From positions 1 to 14,455 of the forward strand of contig CADBLV010000323.1 in the NCBI GenBank assembly GCA_902795555.1: DNA of 14,455 nt, in the 5' to 3' direction. Every line of letters starts with the position of its first letter. Position 1 is the stretch's first letter. Source of the DNA: an uncultured Eubacteriales bacterium. Its GTDB lineage: Bacteria; Bacillota_A; Clostridia; Christensenellales; Aristaeellaceae. The position numbers were made by a program, and so were the translations under genes. Under the pieces are notes generated by a model. The model made no database searches and was not told the origin of the DNA. It was given only the letters and a program-made list of their open reading frames with translations. Below are positions 1 through 6,363 of this stretch, in pieces.

Positions 1-1180
1 CTTCCCGTGTATAATAAGTATACTGCGTTTTCTTCACAAAGTCATCCACCGAAAGCGGGCTTGAAAACTTCGCCGTTCCCTGGGTGGGCAGAGTATGATT
101 GGGTCCCGCCAGATAATCCCCCAGCGCCTCCGGACAGTTTCGTCCCAGGAAGATAGAGCCGGCGTGCCGGATGCCGTCCAGATAATCAAACGGCTGATCC
201 ACGCACAGTTCCAGATGTTCCGGTGCAATCTCGTTGGCAATCTCAATGGCCCTGCGCAGATCCCCCGCCACGATGATTTTCCCGTTCTGATCGATGGATG
301 TCCGGGCAATTTCGCTCCGCTCCAGCAAAGGAATCTGCTTTTCCAGCTCCGCGCTGACCTTCTCCGCCAGCCCCGCGTCATCCGTCACCAGCACGGCGCT
401 GGCCACTTTGTCGTGCTCCGCCTGGCTCAGCAGATCCGCCGCCAGATGGGCCGGGTTGGATTTCCCGTCCGCCACAATCAGAATCTCGCTGGGGCCGGCG
501 ATCATGTCGATGGATACCACGCCGTAAACCTGGCGTTTGGCCTCCGCCACATAGGCGTTTCCGGGGCCCACAATCTTGTCCGCTTTGGGCACGGAAGCGG
601 TTCCGTACGCCAGGGCGGCGATAGCCTGGGCGCCGCCGCATTTCACAATCAGGTCCGCGCCGGCCACCTTTGCCGCCGCCAGAATCGCGGGATTGATCCG
701 TCCGTCCTTTCCGGGCGGCGTCGTGACGATCACTTCTTTCACGCCGGCGATCTTCGCCGGAATCACGTCCATCAGCACCGTGGACGGATAGGCAGCCGTG
801 CCCCCCGGAACGTAAACCCCCGCCACGTCCACCGGGATCACCTTCTGCCCCATCACGATGCCGTCCTCGTCGTTCAGGATGAAGGAATTGCGAACCTGCC
901 GGCTGTGAAACTTCCGGATGTTGGCCGCCGCTCTTTCCAGGATGCGCAGAAAATCAGCGTCGACTTTGGAGAGGGCTTCTTCCATCTCCTCCTTCGTCAC
1001 GGTGAGATCCGTCAGCTCCGCGCCGTCAAACCGTTTCGTGTATTCCCGCAGCGCGTCGTCTCCCCGCTCCCGGACATTCCGGATGATCTCCGAAACCTTT
1101 TCCTCCACGTTGGCCGTGGGCATGCTTCGCGCGAAAACCTCGCTGTTCGGAACCTCCCCGTATGTCATGATCCGAATCAT
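1..1180 (-). CDS. hisD: Histidinol dehydrogenase, partial (C-terminus off the left edge)
   Basis: Catalyses the last two steps of histidine synthesis, the NAD-dependent oxidation of L-histidinol to histidine, as a cytoplasmic zinc enzyme. The reading frame is open from the ATG at 1180 to the window edge, giving 393 of the roughly 430 residues expected. Visible landmarks are the VPGG loop (about residue 124), KIVGPGN (202-208), IAGPSEILI (227-235), SQAEHD (252-257, holding zinc ligands Gln253 and His256), the catalytic pair APEHLEL (Glu321/His322) and GDYLAGPNHTLPT (Asp355 as the third zinc ligand). The fourth ligand, a C-terminal His, lies beyond the window. The start overlaps the hisG stop as ATGA, with the ribosome site GGAGGA inside the end of hisG, so the two are translationally coupled. 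It is the third gene of the hisZ-hisG-hisD operon. Confidence 0.97.
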   Translation of the reverse strand, partial: MIRIMTYGEVPNSEVFARSMPTANVEEKVSEIIRNVRERGDDALREYTKRFDGAELTDLTVTKEEMEEALSKVDADFLRILERAAANIRKFHSRQVRNSFILNDEDGIVMGQKVIPVDVAGVYVPGGTAAYPSTVLMDVIPAKIAGVKEVIVTTPPGKDGRINPAILAAAKVAGADLIVKCGGAQAIAALAYGTASVPKADKIVGPGNAYVAEAKRQVYGVVSIDMIAGPSEILIVADGKSNPAHLAADLLSQAEHDKVASAVLVTDDAGLAEKVSAELEKQIPLLERSEIARTSIDQNGKIIVAGDLRRAIEIANEIAPEHLELCVDQPFDYLDGIRHAGSIFLGRNCPEALGDYLAGPNHTLPTQGTAKFSSPLSVDDFVKKTQYTYYTRE

Positions 1181-1803
1181 GCCTGCATTCCTCCTTCTTC
1201 CAGTGCTTTGATCAGCCGCTCGATGGCGGCGGTCTTGAATTTGAACCCGGACTTGTTCGCAATCAGCCGAGCCGAGATCGGCACGATGGTTTCGATCACG
1301 GACAGATGGTTTTCCCGAAGGGTGGTCCCGGTCTCGACAATGTCCACAATCACGTCGGACAGCCCCAGAATCGGCGCGATCTCGATCGATCCGTTCAGAT
1401 GGATGATATCGATGTCCCGTCCCATGGCCGTATAGTAATCCTTGGCAATCCGTCCGAACTTGGTGGCCACGCGCAGCGTCCGGTTCGGCTGATCCCGGAA
1501 TCCTTCCGGCGCGGCCACGGCCATCCGGCATTTCCCAACGCCCAGATCCAGCAGTTCATACACATCCGGCCGATACTCCAGCAGGATATCCTTCCCAGCC
1601 ACGCCGATGTCCGCCGCGCCGCGCTCCACATAAATCGCCACGTCGGAAGGCTTCACCCAGAAGTATCGCACACCGGCGGCCTCGTTGTCAAAGATCAGTT
1701 TCCGGCTGTTCTCCATCAGGGCCGGACACTCAAATCCCGCCCGGGCAAACATACCGTATACTTTTTCGCCCAGTCTTCCCTTGGGCAGCGCGATATTAAG
1801 CAT
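1177..1803 (-). CDS. hisG: ATP phosphoribosyltransferase catalytic subunit, short form
   Basis: Joins ATP and PRPP to make phosphoribosyl-ATP, the first committed step of histidine synthesis. The protein is 208 residues, the short HisG form that lacks the C-terminal regulatory domain and works only in complex with HisZ, which is encoded just upstream. Seen in the sequence are the N-terminal LNIALPKGRL signature, the conserved VAGKDIL segment (68-74) and the PRPP-binding signature DIVETGTTLRENHL (154-167). The start ATG lies inside the last codons of hisZ (8-base overlap) and the stop overlaps the hisD start as ATGA, so all three genes should be co-translated from one transcript. Feedback inhibition by histidine is expected to act through HisZ; this is family knowledge, not seen here. 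Confidence 0.97.
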   Translation of the reverse strand: MLNIALPKGRLGEKVYGMFARAGFECPALMENSRKLIFDNEAAGVRYFWVKPSDVAIYVERGAADIGVAGKDILLEYRPDVYELLDLGVGKCRMAVAAPEGFRDQPNRTLRVATKFGRIAKDYYTAMGRDIDIIHLNGSIEIAPILGLSDVIVDIVETGTTLRENHLSVIETIVPISARLIANKSGFKFKTAAIERLIKALEEGGMQA

Positions 1804-2743
1804 CCGTCCCGTCCTCCTTGCTCAGCCGCTCCATCATGTCCAGAAACACGGCAAATCCGATGGCCCGGTCCCGGCGTCCCATCCGTCTCATCAGCGGCTC
1901 ATATTCCCCGCCGCTCAGAACGCTCCCGGGAATGCCGCTGATAAAGCCCTTGAAAGCAATGCCGTTGTAATACTTCAGATCGCCAGTGGCGGAAAAGTCA
2001 ATCTGAACCCGGTTTTCCATCTCCGTCCCCGTGAACACCGTCAGCGCCTGTCCCAGCTCCGTCGCAAAAGCGCCCACGCCGTTTTCCGCCGCCAGCTGAC
2101 GAATGGTCGGCATCACGGTCCTCGGCGTCCCGTACAGGCTCAGCAGTTGCCGCATCGGCTTTTCCGCCCCTTCCGCCAGCCCGCATTCCGCGCAGATCCG
2201 GCTGATCCCGTGCAGATTCTTTTCCCCCGCGCAGGCCAGAAGGCGGGCTTTCACGCCGGGATCCGGCGAAATCGCATCCGCGAAAGCCTCCAGAATCCCC
2301 AGATGGCTCACCTCCAGCACAAAATCCTCCGCGCACAGCTTCAGGCTCTCGGCCGCCAGCTTCAGCACCTGGGCGATGTCGCTCTCCTTCAGGTCTCCGG
2401 TGCATTCCAGCCCGACCTGCGTCTGCTCCCGAAAGCCGTCCGCCGCCCGGGAAACCCGGTAGACGTTTTCGTGATAATACAGTCTCCGAACCTCCCCGGG
2501 CGTATCCTTGCTGTTTTTGACAATGGACAGCGTCACGTCCGGCTTCAGGGCCATCAGCCGCCCATTAGTGTCCGTAAAGGTGATCACGCCCTCGGAAAAC
2601 AGGTAATCCCGATTCCGGCTGTACAGGTCATATTCCTCAAATTTGCTCATCCGATACCGTTCGTATCCATATTTACTGTACAGACCCCGCAGGCGAAACC
2701 CGATCGCTTCCCGGGCGTCCATAATCCGATCGTCTACAATCAT
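1796..2743 (-). CDS. hisZ: ATP phosphoribosyltransferase regulatory subunit HisZ
   Basis: A histidyl-tRNA-synthetase-like protein that does not charge tRNA. It assembles with short HisG, activates it and carries the histidine feedback site. The start is placed at the ATG at 2743 because AAAGGAG stands 10 bases upstream; the frame stays open 44 codons further, but that stretch is Arg/Ala-rich and overlaps the predicted 5' UTR and promoter. The product is 315 residues, near the short end for the family. Class II synthetase traces are clear: LKPDVTLSIVK (67-77), a motif-2-like RRLYYHENVYR...REQTQVGLECTG (about 86-116), LKYYNGIAFKGF replacing the synthetase GLDYYTG-type motif, and a motif-3-like GGEYEPLMRRMGRRDRAIGF near the end. 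The altered histidine-binding motifs and the adjoining short hisG favour HisZ over a true HisRS. First gene of the operon. Confidence 0.93.
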   Translation of the reverse strand: MIVDDRIMDAREAIGFRLRGLYSKYGYERYRMSKFEEYDLYSRNRDYLFSEGVITFTDTNGRLMALKPDVTLSIVKNSKDTPGEVRRLYYHENVYRVSRAADGFREQTQVGLECTGDLKESDIAQVLKLAAESLKLCAEDFVLEVSHLGILEAFADAISPDPGVKARLLACAGEKNLHGISRICAECGLAEGAEKPMRQLLSLYGTPRTVMPTIRQLAAENGVGAFATELGQALTVFTGTEMENRVQIDFSATGDLKYYNGIAFKGFISGIPGSVLSGGEYEPLMRRMGRRDRAIGFAVFLDMMERLSKEDGTDA

Positions 2744-2839
2744 CCGTGCTCGTCTCCTTTCCTGTGCGGCCTTCCCACGCTCTTCCGCCGCCGGTTTTCG
2801 TCGCCGCCTTCCGCGCCGCGCTCCGGCCACCGGCCGATT

Positions 2840-2871
2840 CTTTATCATGATAAAGCATTGCAGTGATAAAG
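2840..2871. promoter_or_regulatory. Operator-like palindrome and extra half-site over the his promoter
   Basis: CTTTATCATGATAAAG (2840-2855) is a perfect 16-bp palindrome covering the -10 element. A third copy of the half-site, TGATAAAG, recurs at 2864-2871 within the spacer and -35, 16 bp from its direct match. Placement over the core promoter is typical of a repressor site, so it is a candidate operator for a histidine-pathway repressor. The regulator is not in the window and I cannot name it. Confidence 0.55.
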
Positions 2872-2875
2872 TCAA
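2847..2875 (-). promoter_or_regulatory. Promoter of the hisZGD operon
   Basis: Reading the minus strand, TTGACT (2875-2870), a 17-base spacer and TATCAT (2852-2847) form a near-consensus vegetative promoter. Transcription would start near 2840, leaving a leader of roughly 95 bases before hisZ. The leader is GC-rich and can form a CGGCC/GGCCG hairpin, but shows no T-box or other riboswitch signature. Confidence 0.75.
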
Positions 2876-2948
2876 CCCCCCCTCGGCCTACAAATTGTGG
2901 TATATTCGACTCCGGATCACAATTGTCCTTTTCTTTTCCTGTTTTTTC

Positions 2949-2965
2949 GTTACAAGGTCATTACA
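2949..2965 (-). promoter_or_regulatory. WalR (YycF)-like direct repeat upstream of the SH3b gene
   Basis: On the minus strand the sequence reads TGTAAT, five bases (GACCT), TGTAAC. This matches the known WalR consensus TGTWAH-N5-TGTWAH in both halves. It ends 15 bases before the presumed -35 of a gene for an exported SH3b-repeat protein, the kind of cell-wall gene the WalKR system controls in Bacillus and Staphylococcus. It lies on the strand opposite to the gene. Confidence 0.5.
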
Positions 2966-2980
2966 ATTCTGCTAATCCCC

Positions 2981-3009
2981 TTTTCAAACGCGCCCCGGAC
3001 AGGTATAAT
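2981..3009 (+). promoter_or_regulatory. Promoter of the SH3b-repeat protein gene
   Basis: TATAAT is a perfect -10 at 3004-3009. A weak -35, TTTTCA at 2981-2986, lies 17 bases upstream. The poor -35 together with the WalR-like repeat just upstream suggests an activated promoter. The start of transcription would be about 3015. Confidence 0.7.
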
Positions 3010-3051
3010 CTTCCTATCCCATCATAAACGATGAAACAGGGAGGTGTTCCC

Positions 3052-4047
3052 ATGAAAAAACGCGTTGTGTTTCTTCTTCTGGTTCTGGTGATGGTGGCCG
3101 TCGTCGGTGTGGCCTCCGCCGCCACCTACTACCATGTCAACACCAGCTGGCTCAAGTTGCGCGATGATCCCTCGACTTCGGGCACCGTGCTCGACAGCTA
3201 TCGGGAGGATTTTGCGGCGACCATTGTCCGAAAGGTGAACGGGACCTGGTCCCTCATCAAGTTTACCAACGGCAGGCAGGGCTATGCCATGACTTCCTAT
3301 CTGACGCCGACTAAAAAGGCCTACACCGCCTGGGTCACAGCAGACAAGACCTATATGCGCACAGGGCCGTCCACGACCTTCGACTCAACCTACACGCTGA
3401 ACAAAGGCTCGAAGGTCACCGTGCTTTCCCACGGCAGGTCTTTTGACTATGTCAGGAGCGGCAGCGCCTATGGCTATGTTCGAAACAACTATCTGAGCAC
3501 AAAGTCCGTCAAGAGCGACGGCAGCGCCACAGCTCCCCAGCCCGTAACGAAGAAGGGCTCCAAAACCCTTTCGGGAACCGTATATGTAACCAGCCCCAAT
3601 CACGGCTATGTGAATGTGCACAACGGTCCCGGCATGGGCTATGCGAACGCCTATACGGTTAAGTACGGGGTGGCCGTTCAGGTTGTGGCCAAGGTGGATG
3701 ATTCCTGGTATAAGATTTCTCGGAATGGAACCGAAGGCTTTATTCTCGGAAAATTCTTGACCTCCTCCCGCCCCGCCGATGCTCCGGATGAAACAGCCCA
3801 GGCTGATTCCTCCGATGAATCTGAATCGGTTTCCTCCGCCCCCGCGACATCCTATCCCTTCACCGGCACCATCACCTGCGCCGCTGGAGAAAAGGTCAAC
3901 CTGCGCGGCGGCCCCGGCACAGGCCATGCTCATCGGGCCCGTCTGGATCCCGGCACAGAGGTAACCGTCGTCGGTTCCAGCGGCGACTGGTATAAGGTCA
4001 CCATCAACGGCACCGAAGGCTACATAATGAAGAAATTCATCCGCTGA
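3052..4047 (+). CDS. Exported protein with four SH3b (bacterial SH3) repeats
   Basis: A 331-residue secreted protein. The ATG at 3052 is chosen because GGGAGGTG precedes it at good spacing and a clean signal peptide follows (MKKR, a hydrophobic core, cleavage about ASA|AT at residue 23); the upstream ATG at 3031 has no such site. Four SH3b-like units follow at about 24-86, 92-149, 172-238 and 269-331. Each has a [L/M/V]R/N-x-GP or similar turn and ends in a G-Y/F-[V/I/A]-x-x-[Y/F]-[L/I] strand. A Ser/Asp/Glu-rich linker (239-268) precedes the last unit. No catalytic domain is visible, so it is probably a wall- or peptidoglycan-binding protein and not an autolysin by itself. Units 3 and 4 are the most alike (both carry NGTEG near their ends), suggesting internal duplication. 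A small membrane protein gene follows 71 bases downstream. Confidence 0.85.
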   Translation: MKKRVVFLLLVLVMVAVVGVASAATYYHVNTSWLKLRDDPSTSGTVLDSYREDFAATIVRKVNGTWSLIKFTNGRQGYAMTSYLTPTKKAYTAWVTADKTYMRTGPSTTFDSTYTLNKGSKVTVLSHGRSFDYVRSGSAYGYVRNNYLSTKSVKSDGSATAPQPVTKKGSKTLSGTVYVTSPNHGYVNVHNGPGMGYANAYTVKYGVAVQVVAKVDDSWYKISRNGTEGFILGKFLTSSRPADAPDETAQADSSDESESVSSAPATSYPFTGTITCAAGEKVNLRGGPGTGHAHRARLDPGTEVTVVGSSGDWYKVTINGTEGYIMKKFIR

Positions 4048-4054
4048 CAGAAAG

Positions 4055-4085
4055 CCCGCCGGGCCCGTCTGTTTCGGGTCGGCGG
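4055..4085 (+). terminator. GC-rich hairpin after the SH3b gene (weak terminator candidate)
   Basis: CCGCC...CCCG pairs with CGGG...GGCGG around a TCTGTTT loop just after the stop codon. No run of T follows (ATTAAAGCGG), so it may be a processing or attenuation hairpin, letting some transcription continue into the small downstream gene. GCGGATTA is repeated directly at 4082-4089 and 4092-4099. Confidence 0.35.
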
Positions 4086-4118
4086 ATTAAAGCGGATTAT
4101 TTCCGGGGGGAAATAGGC

Positions 4119-4367
4119 GTGCGGAACGGCAGAAAATCAGATGCGGTAGGAATCTTTCTCGGCGCGCTGCTGACAGTTGTGTTCGCGGTGGGATGGATCT
4201 GTCAGAAAAAGCCGGACGCCTTTCTCTCTCCGCGCCGCTATGATTATGCGCTGGAAGCCTTTTGCGCCTTTTGTCGAAACTGGTTCCTTCCCGCCGGAAT
4301 CATCGGCATTCCGTTGCTGCTCATTTCCCTGCTGATCTCCCTTCGCAGGGAGCGCAGGAATCGTTGA
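4119..4367 (+). CDS. Small two-helix membrane protein, unknown function
   Basis: An 82-residue product starting at GTG (4119), eight bases after a run of six G that can serve as a ribosome site. Two hydrophobic helices are visible, about residues 9-27 and 56-75. They are flanked by basic ends (RNGRKSD at the start, RRERRNR at the end), which predicts a hairpin with both termini inside. Three Cys residues (28, 49, 52) lie in or near the outer loop, two of them as CAFC. I do not recognise a family. It follows the SH3b gene with no promoter of its own that I can see, so the two may be co-transcribed. It could also be unrelated read-through sequence, but the charge pattern and ribosome site support a real gene. 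Confidence 0.6.
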   Translation: MRNGRKSDAVGIFLGALLTVVFAVGWICQKKPDAFLSPRRYDYALEAFCAFCRNWFLPAGIIGIPLLLISLLISLRRERRNR

Positions 4368-4374
4368 ATCTCCC

Positions 4375-4402
4375 TTGACTTTTCTCCGAATTCCCTTATA
4401 AT
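4375..4402 (+). promoter_or_regulatory. Promoter of znuCB
   Basis: TTGACT (4375-4380), a 16-base spacer and a perfect TATAAT (4397-4402) make a strong vegetative promoter. Transcription should start near 4409, giving an 80-base leader before znuC. The transporter is therefore a transcription unit separate from the SH3b gene. Confidence 0.8.
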
Positions 4403-4406
4403 GCAA

Positions 4407-4424
4407 GCGTCAGAACAGTGACGC
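4407..4424. promoter_or_regulatory. Inverted repeat at the znuCB transcription start (operator candidate)
   Basis: GCGTCA-GAACAG-TGACGC is a perfect 6-6-6 inverted repeat placed 5 bases after the -10, over the predicted start. Metal-uptake operons are usually repressed by Zur, MntR or another metalloregulator at this position. The sequence does not match the Zur or MntR boxes I know, so the regulator is open. Confidence 0.5.
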
Positions 4425-4429
4425 CGTAC

Positions 4430-4458
4430 GGATCAGGCGCGCCGTCCGCGCCTGATTC
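4430..4458 (+). promoter_or_regulatory. Perfect 5'-UTR hairpin before znuC
   Basis: ATCAGGCGCG (4432-4441) pairs exactly with CGCGCCTGAT (4447-4456) around a five-base CCGTC loop; the outer bases extend it by one wobble and one G-C pair. It sits about 15 bases before the AGGAGGG ribosome site. No T-tract follows, so it is not a plain terminator. It could stabilise the mRNA or affect translation. Confidence 0.55.
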
Positions 4459-4488
4459 TGTCCGTTCGCGGAAAAGGAGGGAGCCATC

Positions 4489-5202
4489 ATGGCATTGCTG
4501 ACCTGTAAAAATCTGACCCTGGGCTATGAAGGCCAGCCCGTTCTGTCTGATGTCAATTTTGAAGTTCATTCCGGGGATTATCTGTGTGTCGTGGGCGAAA
4601 ACGGCTCCGGAAAAAGTACCCTGATGAAAACAATCCTCGGCCTGCATAAGCCTCTGTCCGGCTCCATCGTCTTCGATGACGGCCTGAAGAGCAATGAAAT
4701 CGGCTATCTTCCGCAGCAAACCGCCGTCCAGCGGGATTTCCCCGCCACGGTGCAGGAAATCGTCCTCTCCGGATGCCAGGGCCGTCTGGGGCGCCGTCCT
4801 TTCTATGGGAAGGAAGAAAAGAAGCTCGCTTTGGAAAATTTAAAGCGCATGAACCTGGAAAGCGCCGCTTCCCGGTGCTATAGGGAGTTGTCCGGCGGTC
4901 AGCAGCAGCGGGTGCTCCTGGCGCGGGCTCTGTGCGCGACACGCAAGATGCTGGTCCTGGATGAACCCGTCTCCGGCCTGGATCCGAAAGTGACCGCCGA
5001 AATGTATGCCCTGATCCGCCGTCTGAATCGGGAGGACGGCGTCACGATCATGATGATTTCCCATGATGTTTCCATCGCCGTTTCCGAAGCCACCCATGTG
5101 CTCCACGCGGGAGAACAGGTTTTCTTCGGAACCCGGGAAGACTATCTCCGTTCTGCGCTGGCCCGGCGCTTCCTGATTTCGGAAGGAGGCGAAACAGTAT
5201 GA
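4489..5202 (+). CDS. znuC: Zinc/manganese ABC transporter, ATP-binding protein
   Basis: The ATPase that drives metal uptake through the ZnuB permease at the cytoplasmic face. The product is 237 residues with a complete nucleotide-binding domain: Walker A GENGSGKST (36-44), Q-loop LPQQ (74-77), signature LSGGQQQR (134-141), Walker B MLVLDEP (154-160), D-loop SGLD (162-165) and switch His192 in ISHD. The start at 4489 follows AAAAGGAGGGAG at normal spacing. The stop overlaps the znuB start as ATGA. The sequence and the ABC-3 permease partner place it in the zinc/manganese/iron-chelate family; zinc over manganese cannot be decided from sequence alone. No periplasmic or lipoprotein binding subunit is encoded next to it, which is unusual for this family. 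Confidence 0.9.
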   Translation: MALLTCKNLTLGYEGQPVLSDVNFEVHSGDYLCVVGENGSGKSTLMKTILGLHKPLSGSIVFDDGLKSNEIGYLPQQTAVQRDFPATVQEIVLSGCQGRLGRRPFYGKEEKKLALENLKRMNLESAASRCYRELSGGQQQRVLLARALCATRKMLVLDEPVSGLDPKVTAEMYALIRRLNREDGVTIMMISHDVSIAVSEATHVLHAGEQVFFGTREDYLRSALARRFLISEGGETV

Positions 5203-6035
5203 TGGACACCCTGGCCCAGGCTTTTCAGTTTCCCTTTGTCCGCTATGCGGTGATCGTGGGCGTGCTCATTGCGCTGTGCGCCTCTCTTCTGGGCGTCACC
5301 CTGGTGCTCAAGCGTTTTTCCTTCATCGGGGATGGCCTGTCCCATGTTGCCTTCGGCGCCATGGCCATCGCCGGCATTCTGCATCTGACGAATCGGATGC
5401 TCCTCGTGATGCCGATCACCGTGCTCAGCGCGGTCTTGCTGCTCCGCGCAGGAAAGCACACGAAAATCAAAGGGGATGCCGCCATTGCCATGATCTCCGT
5501 GGGCGCCATGGCCCTGGGTTATCTCTTCATGAATCTGTTCAACACCTCCGCCAATCTGACCGGAGATGTCTGTTCAACCCTGTTTGGTTCCGCCTCAATC
5601 CTGACCCTCACCCAGGCGGAACTCTGGCTCTGCGTCTCCCTGTCCACAGTGGTGATTGTCATCTTCATCCTGTTTTACAATCGGATTTTCGCCGTCACCT
5701 TCGATGAAGATTTTGCCCGTGCAACCGGGACCCGCGTGGAAGCCTGTAATCTGCTGATCGCCATCGTCGTGGCCGTCATCATCGTCCTGGCCATGAATCT
5801 GGTCGGCTCCCTGCTGATCTCCGCGCTGATCATCTTCCCGGCCATGTCCGCCATGCAGGTCTATCGAAGCTTCCGTTCCGTCACGATCTGCTCCGCCGCG
5901 GTGTCCGTCTGCTGTGCCCTCCTGGGTATGCTGGTTTCCATTGTGGCCTCCACGCCCGTGGGCAGCACGATCGTTGCGGCCGATATTCTGGCCTTCCTGA
6001 TCTTCAGCGCTGTCGGGCGCCTTCGAAAGTCCTGA
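5199..6035 (+). CDS. znuB: Zinc/manganese ABC transporter, permease (ABC-3 family)
   Basis: The membrane channel subunit for divalent metal uptake, 278 residues, almost wholly hydrophobic with about eight predicted transmembrane segments. Family features seen are the GVTLVLKRFSFIGDGLSHVAFG-type segment near residues 31-52, the FDEDFARATG cytoplasmic loop that contacts the ATPase, and MNLVGSLLISALIIFPA in the C-terminal half. It starts at the ATG overlapping the znuC stop, so production of the two is coupled. Of the two adjacent ATG codons, the first forms the overlap. Which metal is carried is not evident, and the missing solute-binding protein must be encoded elsewhere if the system works. 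Confidence 0.9.
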   Translation: MMDTLAQAFQFPFVRYAVIVGVLIALCASLLGVTLVLKRFSFIGDGLSHVAFGAMAIAGILHLTNRMLLVMPITVLSAVLLLRAGKHTKIKGDAAIAMISVGAMALGYLFMNLFNTSANLTGDVCSTLFGSASILTLTQAELWLCVSLSTVVIVIFILFYNRIFAVTFDEDFARATGTRVEACNLLIAIVVAVIIVLAMNLVGSLLISALIIFPAMSAMQVYRSFRSVTICSAAVSVCCALLGMLVSIVASTPVGSTIVAADILAFLIFSAVGRLRKS

Positions 6036-6036
6036 T

Positions 6037-6150
6037 TTCCTGAACGCGCCCTCAAAGGCGTCAGACCGCGCCGGGTTCCAGAACACACCGTCAAAGGTGT
6101 CAAGACTGCACCGGGTTCCAGAACACACCGTCAAAGGCGTCGCGCCGATT
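6037..6150 (+). repeat. Three tandem 39-40-bp hairpin repeats in the znuCB 3' UTR
   Basis: Units begin TTCC(A/T)GAAC at 6037, 6076 and 6116; the third is cut short or diverged at its end. Each centres on a small stem with a (C/G)TCAAA loop: unit 1 GCGCC/GGCGT, unit 2 ACACC/GGTGT, unit 3 ACACC/GGCGT. Units 1 and 2 pair despite differing in sequence; unit 3 has one A-C mismatch. The array starts right after the znuB stop and lies before the terminator, so it is transcribed. Confidence 0.8.
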
Positions 6151-6163
6151 TCCCGAATGTAAC

Positions 6164-6200
6164 GGACGGCAGAGATTTCTCCTCTGCCGTCCATTTTTGA
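6164..6200 (+). terminator. Rho-independent terminator of znuCB
   Basis: GGACGGCAGAG (6164-6174) pairs perfectly with CTCTGCCGTCC (6182-6192) around a seven-base loop, followed by ATTTTTGATT. This 11-bp stem with a T-run ends the znuCB transcript on the plus strand. Confidence 0.85.
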
Positions 6201-6285
6201 TTGTCTCTTCGCGGCCTGCCGCCCTCCGGCAGCATCCCGGGGTTTCCTGTGCTTTTCCGCGGGTGGTCTGAATATTCCCGGCCGC

Positions 6286-6363
6286 TCAGCCTGCCGGCTG
6301 CTTCTCCCGCAGCCGATGAAAAACCCCGCCCCCTCAACCGGCCAGCTGCCGCTCCCGCAGTCG
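6286..6363 (-). repeat. In-frame 48-bp tandem duplication of the small gene's 3' end
   Basis: The last 30 bases of the small gene, stop codon included (6363-6334), recur at 6315-6286 with 24 of 30 bases identical. The offset is 48 bp, exactly 16 codons. The encoded peptides are RLRERQLAG-stop and RLREKQPAG-stop. The second copy also contains a GGCTGC/GCAGCC hairpin (6296-6314). The rest of 6201-6333 holds only a CTGCCG/CGGCAG hairpin (about 6216-6232) and no gene that I can support. Confidence 0.7.

Noticed and set aside
95..1435. A 446-codon plus-strand frame across hisD and hisG
   Set aside because: The minus strand encodes complete HisD and HisG motifs; this frame is their complement, rich in Arg, His and Pro with no domain.
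2744..2840. Possible T-box or riboswitch in the his leader
   Set aside because: Too short, with no conserved T-box sequence and no terminator/antiterminator pair.
1685..2866. A 393-codon plus-strand frame across hisZ
   Set aside because: Complement of hisZ; it is low-complexity in His, Arg and Pro and overlaps the his promoter.
6037..6155. Possible CRISPR array
   Set aside because: The units abut with no unique spacers and vary between copies, and no cas genes are near.
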